A DNA stretch of 64,000 nt from Haliclystus octoradiatus (Eukaryota; Cnidaria; Staurozoa; Stauromedusae; Haliclystidae), in NCBI GenBank assembly GCA_916610825.1, contig OU744453.1, positions 18,316,241 to 18,380,240 of the forward strand, read 5' to 3'. Positions 53,776-64,000 of the stretch are shown one piece after another. Numbering within the stretch: position 1 is the stretch's first letter; each line of letters starts with the position of its first letter. Both the position numbers and the translations under genes were made by a program. The notes under the pieces are model-generated. The model had not been told where the DNA came from. It made no database searches and saw only the letters and a list, made by a program, of their open reading frames with translations.

Positions 53776-56520
53776 GTCATCAGATAATCTTCTTCTTCTG
53801 TGGCTGTGTTGTATTTGATGCCATTAAAGTTGTTTCAACTGGCTCATCAAAATCAGGTTAGCTATACAATTAATATAGTTGAAAAAGTATATTTTCTTTC
53901 CTTATGCGAAACGGTACGCGAAAAAAAATCAAAGAACATCCGAATTCTGAACCATGACTGGAGAATAGTGATTCCAATGACATATTGAACTCAAATATCT
54001 TACTTGGAAACAGACAGAGCAGACAGCAATAAACTGAATCACACACATAAAGACTTTTGCATTCATATATAGGTACAGTGAAACCTGTATATAACGGCCA
54101 GCTACAAGAGGTAGATAATTTGACCACTATAGACAGGTGGCCTTTTTATACCGGTTTGATTCAATAGAAAATACTATTTTAGACATTGCAAGTGTGACCA
54201 CTATAGACAGGTGGCTGCTCTATAGAGGTGGCCGTTAGAACAGGTTTGACTGTATAGATTTATTGAAGGTTAATATTTCTATTATCATTTGTTGTTAGGA
54301 TGTAATGATGCTCTTGGTATACAAACTGGCTTCCTAGAAGACCGTGATATCAAAACATCATCATCTCAAAATAATTTCACAGCATATGACGCTTGGTGTC
54401 CAACCAAAAGTGACGAGAAACAGTTTTTCGCAGTTGATTTAGGAGAAGATTTTTATCTCACAAAAGTTGCAACTCAAGGAAAAGAGGATATTAAGGACCG
54501 TTATACTAAACAATATATTTTACAGTTTAGTGAAGATGCAAAACGATGGACATCTTACAAGCCATCGGGAGGAGATGTAAGTGATTATTTTGATCGATAG
54601 TAGTAGTAAACTAGTAATAATATAATAGGTAACGTTATATGATGAGGGATGCGACATATTGTACAGTCCCTCAGACACCTAACAGGGGTGACTGAAGAGG
54701 GTGGACAGGTCAGGTGGATAGATGCTCCTTTCGGAGATATTTAACCCCTTCATCAAGGAAAAAGATTTGTGATTGAGGAAGTAACATGAGACCTCTCCTC
54801 AGTGGAGTTGGGAAACCCACCACCCCCAGCCAAACCATTTAAACTGACATTATTTATACATCTAGAGTGACCATTTCATCCTTATGCACATCTTATTCGG
54901 TTTCATTAATAGATTTTATGAATTATTTACAGATTAAGAATACTTAATCTGCCTCCAGGAATTCTATTCTTCAACCATTGGGCCTGCGATGGCCGGGCCC
55001 AGTGGTCCCAACATTTTCTAGCCCTACACAGTACACACTACCTGTCAATTTAAGTCTACTATGCAGTACAGCATATGCGGAGCATACCATTTTGCTATTT
55101 TGAATATTTGGGATTTTTTAATAAATTTTCACACCAAATAATTTTGTATGCAATTGAAGAGCATCTAAAGCATTATCTAAATCTGTGTCATATTTTCTGT
55201 CCTATAAATTATATATCAAGATAATATTTATGTGATAATATTTTTTTTTCTCAGTTGATTGATGGAAACAAAGATACATTTAGTGTTCAATCCCATGATT
55301 TGACGCCACCAATAATTGGTCGATATGTTAAACTACTTCCAAAATCATGGAACAATAATATCTGCACACGAATGGAATTGTATGGATGTTCATGTAAGTA
55401 TTTGAATCACAGACCCTCTATAATTACGGTCAAATCTGTTATAGCGGTCACCTCTATACAGCGGCCACCTGTCTATAATGGTCACTCTTACAATAATATT
55501 TTCTATTGAATCAAGCCTGTATATAAAGGCCACCTGTCTATAGTGGTCAGTTTATCTACCTCTCTTAGCTGGTCGTTATACATGTTTCACTGCAGTTAAA
55601 ATTACAATTATAAAGATGTTGATTATTGATATACGGTAGTTATTTTTGGAAGATAGCAAACATTTTGATATATTACCGTCATTTATACCCCGTGAAAACA
55701 GTTTATGAATGTTAAATGGCACCGTTTTCAACAATCAGGAATAATTCATAAAAAACTTAGAAGTCCAATGTTCCTCTGAAAACAGTTTGTGAACGTTAAG
55801 TTACCCAATGTTCATAAAAAGTTTACGAATGGCTCATAAACTGTTTAAATGATGTTGATGAACATTTCATCATTGTTCGTAATGGTCATGGACTGTTCAT
55901 GACTTCAGTAAATTTTTCCAAGGGGTGGGTGTACATGAACTTTTCATGCACAATTTGTAAATAGCTCATTAGCTCAATGAATACTTTCACAAAGGGATCT
56001 GAACTTTCATAAACAGTTTGTAAATACCTCATTAATTCAGTGTTTTTTTTCAGCCTGGGCGGCGTTCATGAAATTTTCATGAACAGTTGATAAAAGGTTC
56101 AATCACTCAGTTTATTCTTTTCCCCGGGAGGCCCAGGGGCAACGTCCATGAACGTTTCATGAACTATATGTGAATTATTGTTTAGTCAAGCAGCCACATT
56201 TTGAAAATTGTTACTTTATCGACTTGCGTGACATAGTGTTTGAATTGCCTTCTTTTCTTATTTCAGTGGAGGAAATGAATAAAAAGAGCAGCGAGAACAA
56301 GGCTGCAGCCCAGACTCAAGATACAGCCGCCCAGCAGACAGAAGCACAGCCAGTACTACCACAACCGGACGCACAGCCAGCACTCCCCCAGCCAGAAGCA
56401 CCAGCAGACTCTTCTTCAGTCCCAGCCCCATCAGCAGCTCCATCTGTCGTCTCAGCCCCATCTGTATCTCCTCAACAAAACAGCACTGCATCAACTGAAG
56501 AAAATAAACCTACCCGATAA
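53776..56520 (+). CDS. Secreted discoidin (F5/8 type C) domain protein, 5' end not found
   Basis: Four exons: 53776-53856, 54299-54576, 55255-55393, 56267-56520, all AG/GT bounded with phase preserved. The first reads HQIIFFFCGCVVFDA, a hydrophobic stretch suited to a signal peptide; its initiating methionine must be in an upstream exon. The second and third encode one discoidin domain of about 140 residues, starting at GCNDALGIQTG, with AVDLGEDFYLTKVATQG, and ending YGCS; the two outer cysteines normally form a disulfide. The last exon is an 84-residue tail rich in A, P, Q and S, ending at TAA 56520. Discoidin domains bind carbohydrate or phospholipid outside the cell. A family A MITE lies 46 bp before exon 2. 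The gene converges on the coiled-coil gene at 57164. Confidence 0.88.
54076..54252 (+). mobile_element. Family A MITE
   Basis: 177 bp, CAGTGAAACCTGTATATAAC...CAGGTTTGACTG, TA at both ends (54074-54075, 54253-54254). In the intron before the discoidin exon. Confidence 0.92.
54610..55250. other. Intron of discoidin gene, no repeat family assigned
   Basis: Includes a GC-richer stretch (54650-54840) with CCACCACCCCCAGCC. No ORF or splice-flanked exon was identified. Confidence 0.5.
55427..55592 (-). mobile_element. Family A MITE, inverse orientation
   Basis: CGGTCAAATCTGTTATAGCG...CATGTTTCACTG; the left side follows TA. Starts 34 bp after the donor of exon 55255-55393. Confidence 0.88.
55690..56165. 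repeat. Diverged GTTCATGAAC-family repeats
   Basis: Repeated GTGAAAACAGTTTATGAA, TTCATGAACAGTT and related words without intact ends, possibly three or more decayed copies. In the last intron of the discoidin gene. Confidence 0.65.
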
Positions 56521-56732
56521 CGTGAAATCGATCGTCTTTTGCTAAACTCTTCAAATGACATAATATGATCAATCAGAAGGATAAAATATTGCCAGAGAAA
56601 ACTAATCTTAATTCATGTGTCAACTTGTACATTATTTTTTCATCAACCATTGTAAATATAAATATATAATTAAAAATATTATTACTCATATATAAAGAAG
56701 GGAAAGTATCGTATTCCATAATAATTGCTGTT

Positions 56733-57164
56733 TTATTTCTCTTGTTCTACTAATGAATCCAAACGTTCTTTATTTAATTTCAAAACGTCATTTCTAGATT
56801 TTTCTATTTCTTCATAGAATTTCTTCATTTCTAGTTCACGTTCTACTTTCATTTTCTCTTGAAATGTCTCAGGGTTTCGTTCTTTTGAAAGTATCATTTC
56901 AACACTTGCATTTGTACTGGCGACAGCATTTAAAACTTGTATGACACGTAATTGAGAAAGCTCGTCACATTCTGTGAGTCTTTCTTCGAGCTTTTTCCTT
57001 CTTTGTATAATCTCTTTCAATCTTAAATATTCTCTATCGTTTCTTTTTAGCTCAAATTCTTTCAACACGAGTTTCTGTTCAGCTTTTATAACAGCTCTAT
57101 GATCCAATAGGCGACTGCAAACAGCGAACAACTCTTCAAGAACTTCAGCAGATTCGCTCGCCAT
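56733..57164 (-). CDS. Small coiled-coil protein, single exon
   Basis: 143 residues, ATG at 57164, stop at 56733. Begins MASESAEVLEELFAVCSRLL; from about residue 45 it is a charged heptad-like helix rich in E, K, R and L (RLKEIIQRRKKLEERL, ERELEMKKFYEEIEKS). No signal or membrane segment. The start codon lies in CAAGATGGCGAGC, a YY1-type promoter/initiator context common in compact animal genes. The minus-strand sequence AAATAAAAC at the stop could supply a poly(A) signal. It is convergent with the discoidin gene and downstream of RTCB on the same strand, about 700 bp away. The family is not recognised; a kinetochore- or cilium-type adaptor is only a guess. Confidence 0.8.
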   Translation of the reverse strand: MASESAEVLEELFAVCSRLLDHRAVIKAEQKLVLKEFELKRNDREYLRLKEIIQRRKKLEERLTECDELSQLRVIQVLNAVASTNASVEMILSKERNPETFQEKMKVERELEMKKFYEEIEKSRNDVLKLNKERLDSLVEQEK

Positions 57165-57865
57165 CTTGTTTTACTGTTGTGGAGTGGAATTGTGGGAGTC
57201 TCAAATAGCAAGGGGCACAGGAAAGGGAAGAAAATACTGGGGGCAACCACGGAACGTCGTTAAAAAGCTAGAATATATCACAATGCATGTTCAATTATTG
57301 CATTTTTCAACAGATTTGAAGAAATTTTGAACAAGGGATTTGAATATTCCAATTATCACGAACTGTGCATGAAAAGTTCATGAAAACAAGCCATTTAATG
57401 TTTATGAACTAGTTCACAAAATGTTCAGGAAGTCCAGGATTGTTCATGAACAAGGCCTGTTGGAAGCAAATTTGATATGGCGGGACTTAATGCCATTAGG
57501 ACCCTCCATCTAGGGGAGTTAATTGCATGCTCCCTGGGCAAGTTTTCAAATATTTCATCAGTATAAGCTCTATCTTGCATTCTGGAGTCCGAAGAGAAAT
57601 ATATTCTGGGAAGTAGAAACAAATAAACAATCGTCGTTTATGAAATATTGTGTTCATGATCAGATATATGAATACGAAAAATCAATATGACATAAAAAGT
57701 AGTTAAATTCAAATATTATTTTCAAATTCTACATTAAATATATATATATGTATATACTAATACATTTTTATGTTTCTTTCCCAAATTATTAATTAAATAA
57801 TACAATTGAAAATGGTGTATGCTTTGCTAAATCTTTTAGTTGTTTTAATAAAACCTGTTTGGCTT

Positions 57866-60800
57866 TTATCCTTTAATCACAGCAATTGGTTTCAGTTTGA
57901 CACACTTCTTACTTATACCAGCTCTGTGACCTAATAAAAATGAAAGACAAAGCAATATACAAAGTGTTTTGAAGAAGTCTTTTCAAGGGTGGCTAAACGG
58001 ACCTGACTTTTTCAAGACTTTTCTAGAACAACTCAGAGGGTCTTGACTGAGCAGAAAGAGAATCCATTGGAGAGGTTACAACATTGAAAAAGTTCAATAA
58101 ATTTTGAACAAAATGGATCGAAAAGGACGACGAAGAATTTCAACTACAAAAACCCTTGGAGAATGCTTGATGGCCATCAAACACAATACAACAAATACAA
58201 TATTTCACAATCAAACATGTCAGACAAAATGGATTTAAAAGTTGTTCAAAAGTGCTTGACCAGGGCTTAACAGCAGCCACGTGTGTTATATAGTGGTAAT
58301 ACATGCAATGCCTAAAATAGTATTTTTTAATTAAATAAATACGTATGAAATATAAAAGCCACCTACATATAATGGCCATCATCTTTATTTATTTTCACTC
58401 GTATTCTACTGTTTAGCATAAATACAAAAACAGTTACCGTTAAAAAAGTACGATATGTTTAACACAATGATGAGTATGGTAGAATAGCAATTAATTAAAG
58501 GATTAAAATTAGTAGAAGTAACTAGGAATTTAAAATGGTATATACTTACATAAGATTTAAAAAGTTAAAATATCTGGAGTTCGCATAAATATAACACATC
58601 GTTCTGTTTCATAACTTATGTAATTAGTTCTTCAAGTTTGATGGTTTTTATGAATCTTCGCAATGAATATGTAGAATTTATTTATTAAGTTATGTTATGT
58701 AGGTCAATTTATTTACCTCTCATAGCTAGCTGGCTGCTACATATAGGTTTCACTGTAATAGATAAATTAAATGATCTGAAGACACTTACATGTGTTTACG
58801 ACATCTGTGACATTCTTGTATGATTCTGGAGCCTGGAAATGGGGCAAAAGTAAATTACATAGTAAAGTGCACATTATCAAAATACAATATCTACATCAAA
58901 TTTTAAAATCGATATTCAGCAATAAAATTTTGATGGCAACTTATTTTTAGAAAATGGGTACTCAAACGAAGTCATAGGCATGTCAGATTTTTTATGCAGG
59001 CTTTCAATGTGCTACCGTGCTTTTACCAATATTAAATATTTCATCAATTTCATCATGAGCTGGCTATGAACTGTTCATAAACACCTTATACAGTAAAATC
59101 TGGCAATAACGGTATTCTGTATTTTGTCAATAACAGTAAGCCAGAAAAGTATGATAATGAGAAATGTATGATCAAACTTTGCTAAATATTTAACGCTAAT
59201 AACGGATTCTGGCAAAACCGTTTGTATCCTTCTTATATCACTATTGCCGGATTCAACTGTAATTACTGTTAATGAACTGTTCATGAACTTTGAATGGCCT
59301 GTTTTTCATGAACTGTTTTCACAGAGTTGATCCATCAACAGGTTTATTCCTGAATTGCTGTCTATTCATACAAACTCCATGAAACCTATATATTTGAAAA
59401 GTAAATGTCAGACATACAGGGTCCGACAAAATGTTTTATGTTCTGCAAACCTTAAATTTTTAGATAAACATTTGAGAAATTTTACTGACATAAAAACTTA
59501 AAATCAAAACTTTATTTAGCTTTATATCCAGCATTTTGCCTTTTCCTTCTGAATTTTGCTAGCCTTCCGCAAACTAGGTTTCCAAGTTTCCAGACTTTGT
59601 CGGACCCTGCAGACATACCTCTTCCATTACTAATTTAGGCGAAGCAACACGAATTGCTATTCCATCTTGAGCCAAGCGATTGAGAACTGTATTGTAGTCA
59701 AGATTTCGCCTACGAATAAAAACGGTTATTGGAAGGGTCAATTAAAAATGTGTCTCATACAAGTTGCTAACTTGTAGAGAGTAAACAGGTATCAGGACAA
59801 TCTAAATATTATTCAGACGTTATAAAGTAGAAGCAATTGAGACAATATTGCCTTATCGAAGGCACGTATACCACTCCTCTAATTCTGGTGGAGAGGCTCT
59901 TTTCGCTGGGAGCAATGATGTTAAATGCCCATATTAATCCCAGCTGCGACACTTTTATTTTAACAGATTTTATGGCAGGTAAGCCTCGATTGTCAAAATA
60001 ATCTGTAATATCTGTACATCTTGCTGCGAACTAAGAAAGATCCTAGCTCACGTTCGTCCACCCTTGGTGATGTCCGATCAAATCCTCTGACTATTTAAAT
60101 GTCAATTTTATGACAGGAAAAACCTCATGCAACCAACATATGGTACCCCAGCTGCAGGTATTAAACCAGAGATATTAAACTAGCCCTTGTACTATTGAAG
60201 ATGATGGTAATGTACCAAACAAAATAGTAATGACATCATCATCAACCTAATAAAGGCAAATTAATAGATTTCATTTGAAGTTCAAATTAATAAGATGAAA
60301 TCATTACCTTGATTTTGCTCTTGATTGTGCTCTTCCCTGCAACAATAAATGAGTATTGAGAGTGGATACTAGAAACAGGTCCAATTCTATAGATTTAAGA
60401 AGCTATTTTTAATGCCAAGTCTTTCTTCCCTACCATCCACACCTTAATTTTCATTGTTGTTTAAAGGGTCATTGTAATTTTACATTCTAATTAGTATTGA
60501 TTTGTTGAGGGTCCAATGCAATACATACTCTTAACTACTTCGCTCTCAATGTCAAACAAGCATCAGATGCCAATGAATGGACTGAGTATAACTGTAAAGT
60601 GAGAGGGAAGCCATCCCATTGGAGCTTGAATAAATTAAAGGCACAATTACTTTCTGCAAGGAAGTTTATGTTCTTAATGTCTGTGAGCAATAGGGTGATT
60701 AGCTAATAAAGTAAACATTTTGAGGATTAATTTGACTACAATTTTTATCCTATTTTGGCAATTGCAAATAGTGCTGCAAGTCAAATCAGCATCAAAATGC

Positions 60801-62527
60801 TGTGCATTTTCTTTCTTAATATTGATGTGTATTTTTCTTCTCCATAATATGCTATCTGTGGGACGGCGAAAAAACATTTATCGATGTAGTACATCATTCA
60901 TTTAGTAAATGTTTCATATAAAACCATACAACTTTAATCTGAAATGCTGACCCTGTTGATGTAATCGATATCACTGACCCAAAAAGGAATCTTATATCTT
61001 AGATATATTAGCTGTTGTCATTGGGCCAAGAAAATATCAGTCCACACATTTATTTGTCAGTCATACAATCAAAGTAGAGAGAGATGTTTGAATGATAGGA
61101 AAACTTACAGCTCCGTGACATGTACTACCAAACGTCTCTGTCATTCCTTTTTCTGTACCAGTTAAAATATAACTAAAGATAAATAAAGATGAAATTTTTA
61201 CTTTTGAATCGATATTCGAGTAGGATATTTTTAAGTTTTAGTTTTACCACCGTAGTTTTGTTCAGATAGAGGACTACTTCTGTCGGACAACACTTATCGA
61301 ACGCATCGGTGCAGATAATTCAATGTCTCTCGTTAAATGTAGAATTCAACAATTACAGTTTTGATAGCAAATACTACTTAGAACCTCAATATGTGGAAGG
61401 ATATGGAACGGATTGAAATGGTGTGGTTGATCAATGCCTGATTAGCAAAAATAAATTGATTAATATATAAAGTAATTGTATGGGTAAAACATCAATTTGA
61501 TTTTAATAATCCGTCTGAAGAGCGTTATCACGCAAAACTCAGAGTTACAATGTAAACTCATGATCTTTGATCTACTATTGATTAATATATATAGATAAAT
61601 AATGTAAAGTTGTCCACACTTGTGTAGGTATAAGTGCTCAATGATATATATCAGAGCTTTAATAGATTAATAAATAAAATGAGTAAAAAAAAAGACATAG
61701 GCCTACTGTTCTCGCTACTCCGAGTTGCAAAAACTGGTGTGAAACTGTATGTCTCTTTTTATTTATGAATCTCTCTCTCTCTCTCTCTATGTATAAAAAA
61801 TCAAGAATAGTCTTTAATCTGCTACATTATCCTTAAACATGGCATTATCGTTACGTATACAGCCTTAGATAAAAGAATAAACTGTGTGAACAATTATACA
61901 TACCTGCATGTACCCATTGTACCACCAATAAGCACTGGTTGTCCTGTTTCCTAAATACAAATGAATTAAAAACATTTCATAGCCAACAGGTTAGGATATG
62001 ATATTTTATTATAATAGAGCTCTCTTCGCTATTCACCATTCGCTTCGCTATGGATCAATAAAACTGTGAAAAAATTGTGAACCATGGCATAATCACAAGT
62101 TTTTTAACAATATTTACTAATAAATAAATTATGATATATGTTGGGTTGCAGTTTCATTCAAACTATATACTTAAATTTAAATTCGATAATATTTAAATGG
62201 CTACGATCGTAAATGCCTGTTACTGATTTGCAGATGCGACAAAACTTTACCCCTGAGTAAGAATTTGTTGAGTTGATGATTGTCAAAATTCCTGTTTTCA
62301 TGAACTGTTTTCACAAGGGTGCAGATCAATTTCAACGCTGTATTTAGCTTCCATTAATGTTCCTTTCTTTGATTTGGACACTGGTCTAATAAATTGCCAT
62401 ACTTTTTATAATCTAATTTCAAAATAAATACCTGATAATCAACCGAAATTAGAGGATGATGAGGTGGAAAAGCACGTGTTGATCCTTTACGATGAACTAG
62501 TAACATTTTTTCTCTTCCGTCAACCAT
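57866..62527 (-). CDS. RTCB: tRNA-splicing ligase RtcB homolog, C-terminal eight exons
   Basis: Exons in order: 62432-62527, 61904-61950, 61109-61172, 60308-60336, 59619-59709, 58790-58832, 57866-57930, with the five-prime part outside the window. (Seven exons are visible; phase is preserved at every junction.) Recognised blocks: [94 protein letters not shown], then a C-terminus ending KPIAVIKG. The histidine in CHGAGR is the residue guanylated in the RtcB mechanism. RtcB is the catalytic subunit of the animal tRNA ligase complex and also rejoins XBP1 mRNA; it uses GTP and Mn2+. Introns contain several MITEs, one touching the donor of exon 59619-59709. Confidence 0.97.
57962..58267. repeat. 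Decayed Harbinger-derived MITE
   Basis: TTTTCAAGGGTGGCTAAACG and GATGGCCATCAAACACAATA match the subterminal regions of the Harbinger element at 26156-31754, and the right end CAGGGCT is followed by TAA. It is an internally deleted relative; the left end is not clear. In the last RTCB intron. Confidence 0.75.
58273..58755. repeat. Decayed family A MITE, interrupted
   Basis: 58273-58380 carries internal blocks (GCAATGCCTAAAATAGTATT) and 58703-58755 the terminal part ending GGTTTCACTG followed by TA. The 320 bp between are unassigned. Confidence 0.65.
59091..59259. mobile_element. TA-flanked MITE, 169 bp
   Basis: Ends CAGTAAAATCTGGCAATAAC and, inverted, CAGTTGAATCCGGCAATAGT, with TA at both sides. 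A third pogo-like TIR type in the window. Confidence 0.85.
59417..59609. mobile_element. hAT-like MITE against the RTCB splice donor
   Basis: 193 bp, CAGGGTCCGACAAA...TTTGTCGGACCCTG, flanked by CAGACATA (59409-59416 and 59610-59617). The right duplication is part of the splice donor of exon 59619-59709 (minus strand GAG|GTATGTCTG), so the insertion begins nine bases into the intron. Confidence 0.94.
59838..60000 (-). repeat. tRNA-derived SINE, 3' part, decayed
   Basis: Matches the tail and body of the SINE (CGAAGGCACGTATACCACTC near 59858; CTGCGACACTTTTATTT near 59942). The head is not recognisable. Confidence 0.65.
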
Positions 62528-63202
62528 CTACTCAGATATCGTCAAGAATTAAAATGTTAAAAGTAGCAAGCAATCAATAATAATAAAATATGTAATTTAT
62601 ATGTAATTGTATTTTATCGTTATCATTTTTTCTCAACCATTATTTGAGTATGAATGATGATTCTAAAATATCACAAAGGTTTTAAGCGATCTGATTGGTC
62701 GAAAGAGAGTGCATGAAATCCTAGGGTAAAACATGGCTCCGAAAACCGGGAAAAACCGCAAGCTTCAAAAAGTTTTTGATCTGTGATAAAATACAGAATT
62801 TATAACTTTTTGATAACAATCCAATAAATATCTCAATAATGGCTACGATTTACAAACGACATTTCGCTCAAGATGTTTTTATTTATCGAAAAGCGTGGTA
62901 AATGAGTTATTGGTTGTGTAACATGCAAAATAGAAACACAGAATGAAAGACAATTATAGGCTACGCTGTTTCAAGGTAAACCTAAAATTTAAATAACAAT
63001 TACTGCATTAATTTGCTAAAGAACTATTGTACCATTTATATTACAGACGTTCTTGTATATGTCTTTCTTATTCGACAAAATCTATCTTGTTGTGGGATTC
63101 TCTTCATGCTTGGTTTATGAATTGAAATTGAATTTTAAATTGTGAATTCATGAATTGAAAATTTGCCGTCAAATGAGATTCCGACATTTGTTTTATTTTA
63201 GA
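62528..63202. other. RTCB intron, nothing supported
   Basis: Searched for the preceding RTCB exon without success; it is probably beyond the right edge. Confidence 0.5.
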
Positions 63203-63390
63203 AAAGGGTTACCACATACTTGCCATGTTTGTATTCATATTTACTAAACGAGAAAATGTTGGGAGACACTCGGGAAGCTAAATATCACTCGCTCGGAGCT
63301 CGTGATTTTTTAGCGCTTCACTCGTGTCTCCCAACATTTTCTCGTTTAATAAATATGAATACAAACATGGCAAGTATGTGGTAACCCTTT
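63203..63390. mobile_element. Foldback MITE, AAAGGGTTACCACA family
   Basis: 188 bp with inverted arms of about 65 bp (AAAGGGTTACCACATACTTG...), few mismatches. Half copy at 19815-19920. No clear target duplication. Confidence 0.85.
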
Positions 63391-63649
63391 ATTGAAATAA
63401 ATATCAATCTATCTATCAATTTATATACCACATGTTGAAATTTGTTTATTATATTTCAACTTTGAAGTTTAAAAGTATTTTGGAGATAAATCTTGCTGAA
63501 GCCTTGATACAAATAAATTTAAAACATTGTTGCCATGACTTATTTTTCTGTTACTTTGGAGCATGCAAGCAATTGAAAATTAGAATGTGAATTATAAAGA
63601 AAAAGAAGCCAATACAATACAAATAGATGATATTCCATTTCATAAAAAT

Positions 63650-63765
63650 GTTCACAAATTTTTCATGAACTGAATTGTGATCTGTTCATGTCCCTGCGAA
63701 AAGCATGAAAATTACATCAAAATCAGACCATTTAACGTTCATGAACTAGTTCATGAACTCAACAA
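63650..63765. repeat. GTTCATGAAC-family remnant
   Basis: Includes CCCTGCGAAAAGCATGAAAA, CATTTAACGTTCATGAAC and inverted copies; ends decayed. Confidence 0.65.
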
Positions 63766-63855
63766 AACGCGAATGACGAGAAGTTACAAAGAAATTATAA
63801 AAATATAAAAAAAAATATTTTAACAAAATTGTATATCTATTTGCATTTCACGATG

Positions 63856-64000
63856 CAGTCAAACCTGTTATAACGGTCACCTCTATACAGCGGCCACCTG
63901 TCTATAGTGGTCACTCTTGCAATGTCTAAAATAGTATATTCTATTGAATCAAACCTGTATATAAAGGTCACCTGTCTATAATGGTCAATTTATCTACCTC
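63856..64000 (-). mobile_element. Family A MITE, truncated by window edge
   Basis: CAGTCAAACCTGTTATAACG start and collinear interior up to the last base. Confidence 0.88.

Noticed and set aside
61773-61790. CT dinucleotide run as a regulatory site
   Set aside because: Short simple repeat in an RTCB intron; nothing further to support a role.

Overview
The window is AT-rich animal DNA. Its genes have GT-AG introns, one encodes the animal form of the tRNA-splicing ligase RtcB, and the transposable elements are typical of invertebrate metazoans: BEL/Pao and Ty3-gypsy retrotransposons, CR1/jockey-type LINEs, a tRNA-derived SINE, Harbinger, hAT, and several TA- and TTAA-flanked families. I could not fix the phylum. 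Nothing suggests a prokaryote, plasmid, organelle or CRISPR locus.

Layout. 1-6378 is a BEL/Pao retrotransposon with one intact 1922-residue polyprotein; its 5' LTR is cut by the window edge. 7083-32697 (minus) is a large unrecognised host gene of at least 17 coding exons. Its start codon is at 32697, next to a YY1-like promoter motif, and its 3' end lies off the left edge. Its introns are crowded with MITEs, SINEs and a foldback family built from the palindrome GTTCATGAAC. Its second intron carries a 5.6 kb Harbinger element (26156-31754), which itself carries a 1.95 kb TTAA-flanked element. 33163-39697 (minus) is a Ty3-gypsy element with identical 192-bp LTRs. It sits inside an old LINE reverse transcriptase, and its gag is split by an 805-bp Harbinger-like MITE. 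40.5-53.7 kb is mostly repeats: a second TTAA element split by a hAT insertion with 8-bp duplications, a decayed ORF, a 5'-truncated LINE, foldback MITEs, a SINE, a polypurine tract and a very long ATT microsatellite.

53776-56520 (plus) is the 3' part of a gene for a secreted discoidin (F5/8 type C) domain protein. It converges on a single-exon coiled-coil gene (57164-56733, minus). 62527-57866 (minus) holds the last eight exons of RTCB.

The host genes are separate transcription units with no operon structure. The main layer of interaction is transposon biology: insertions inside insertions, a MITE lying against an RTCB splice donor, a MITE whose core has become a 74-bp satellite, and a foldback family whose repeat unit forms DR5 retinoic-acid-response-like motifs. 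The gypsy gag and pol are in one frame, separated by a single UGA in the context CAA-UGA-CAA-UUA, which is the tobamovirus-type readthrough context.
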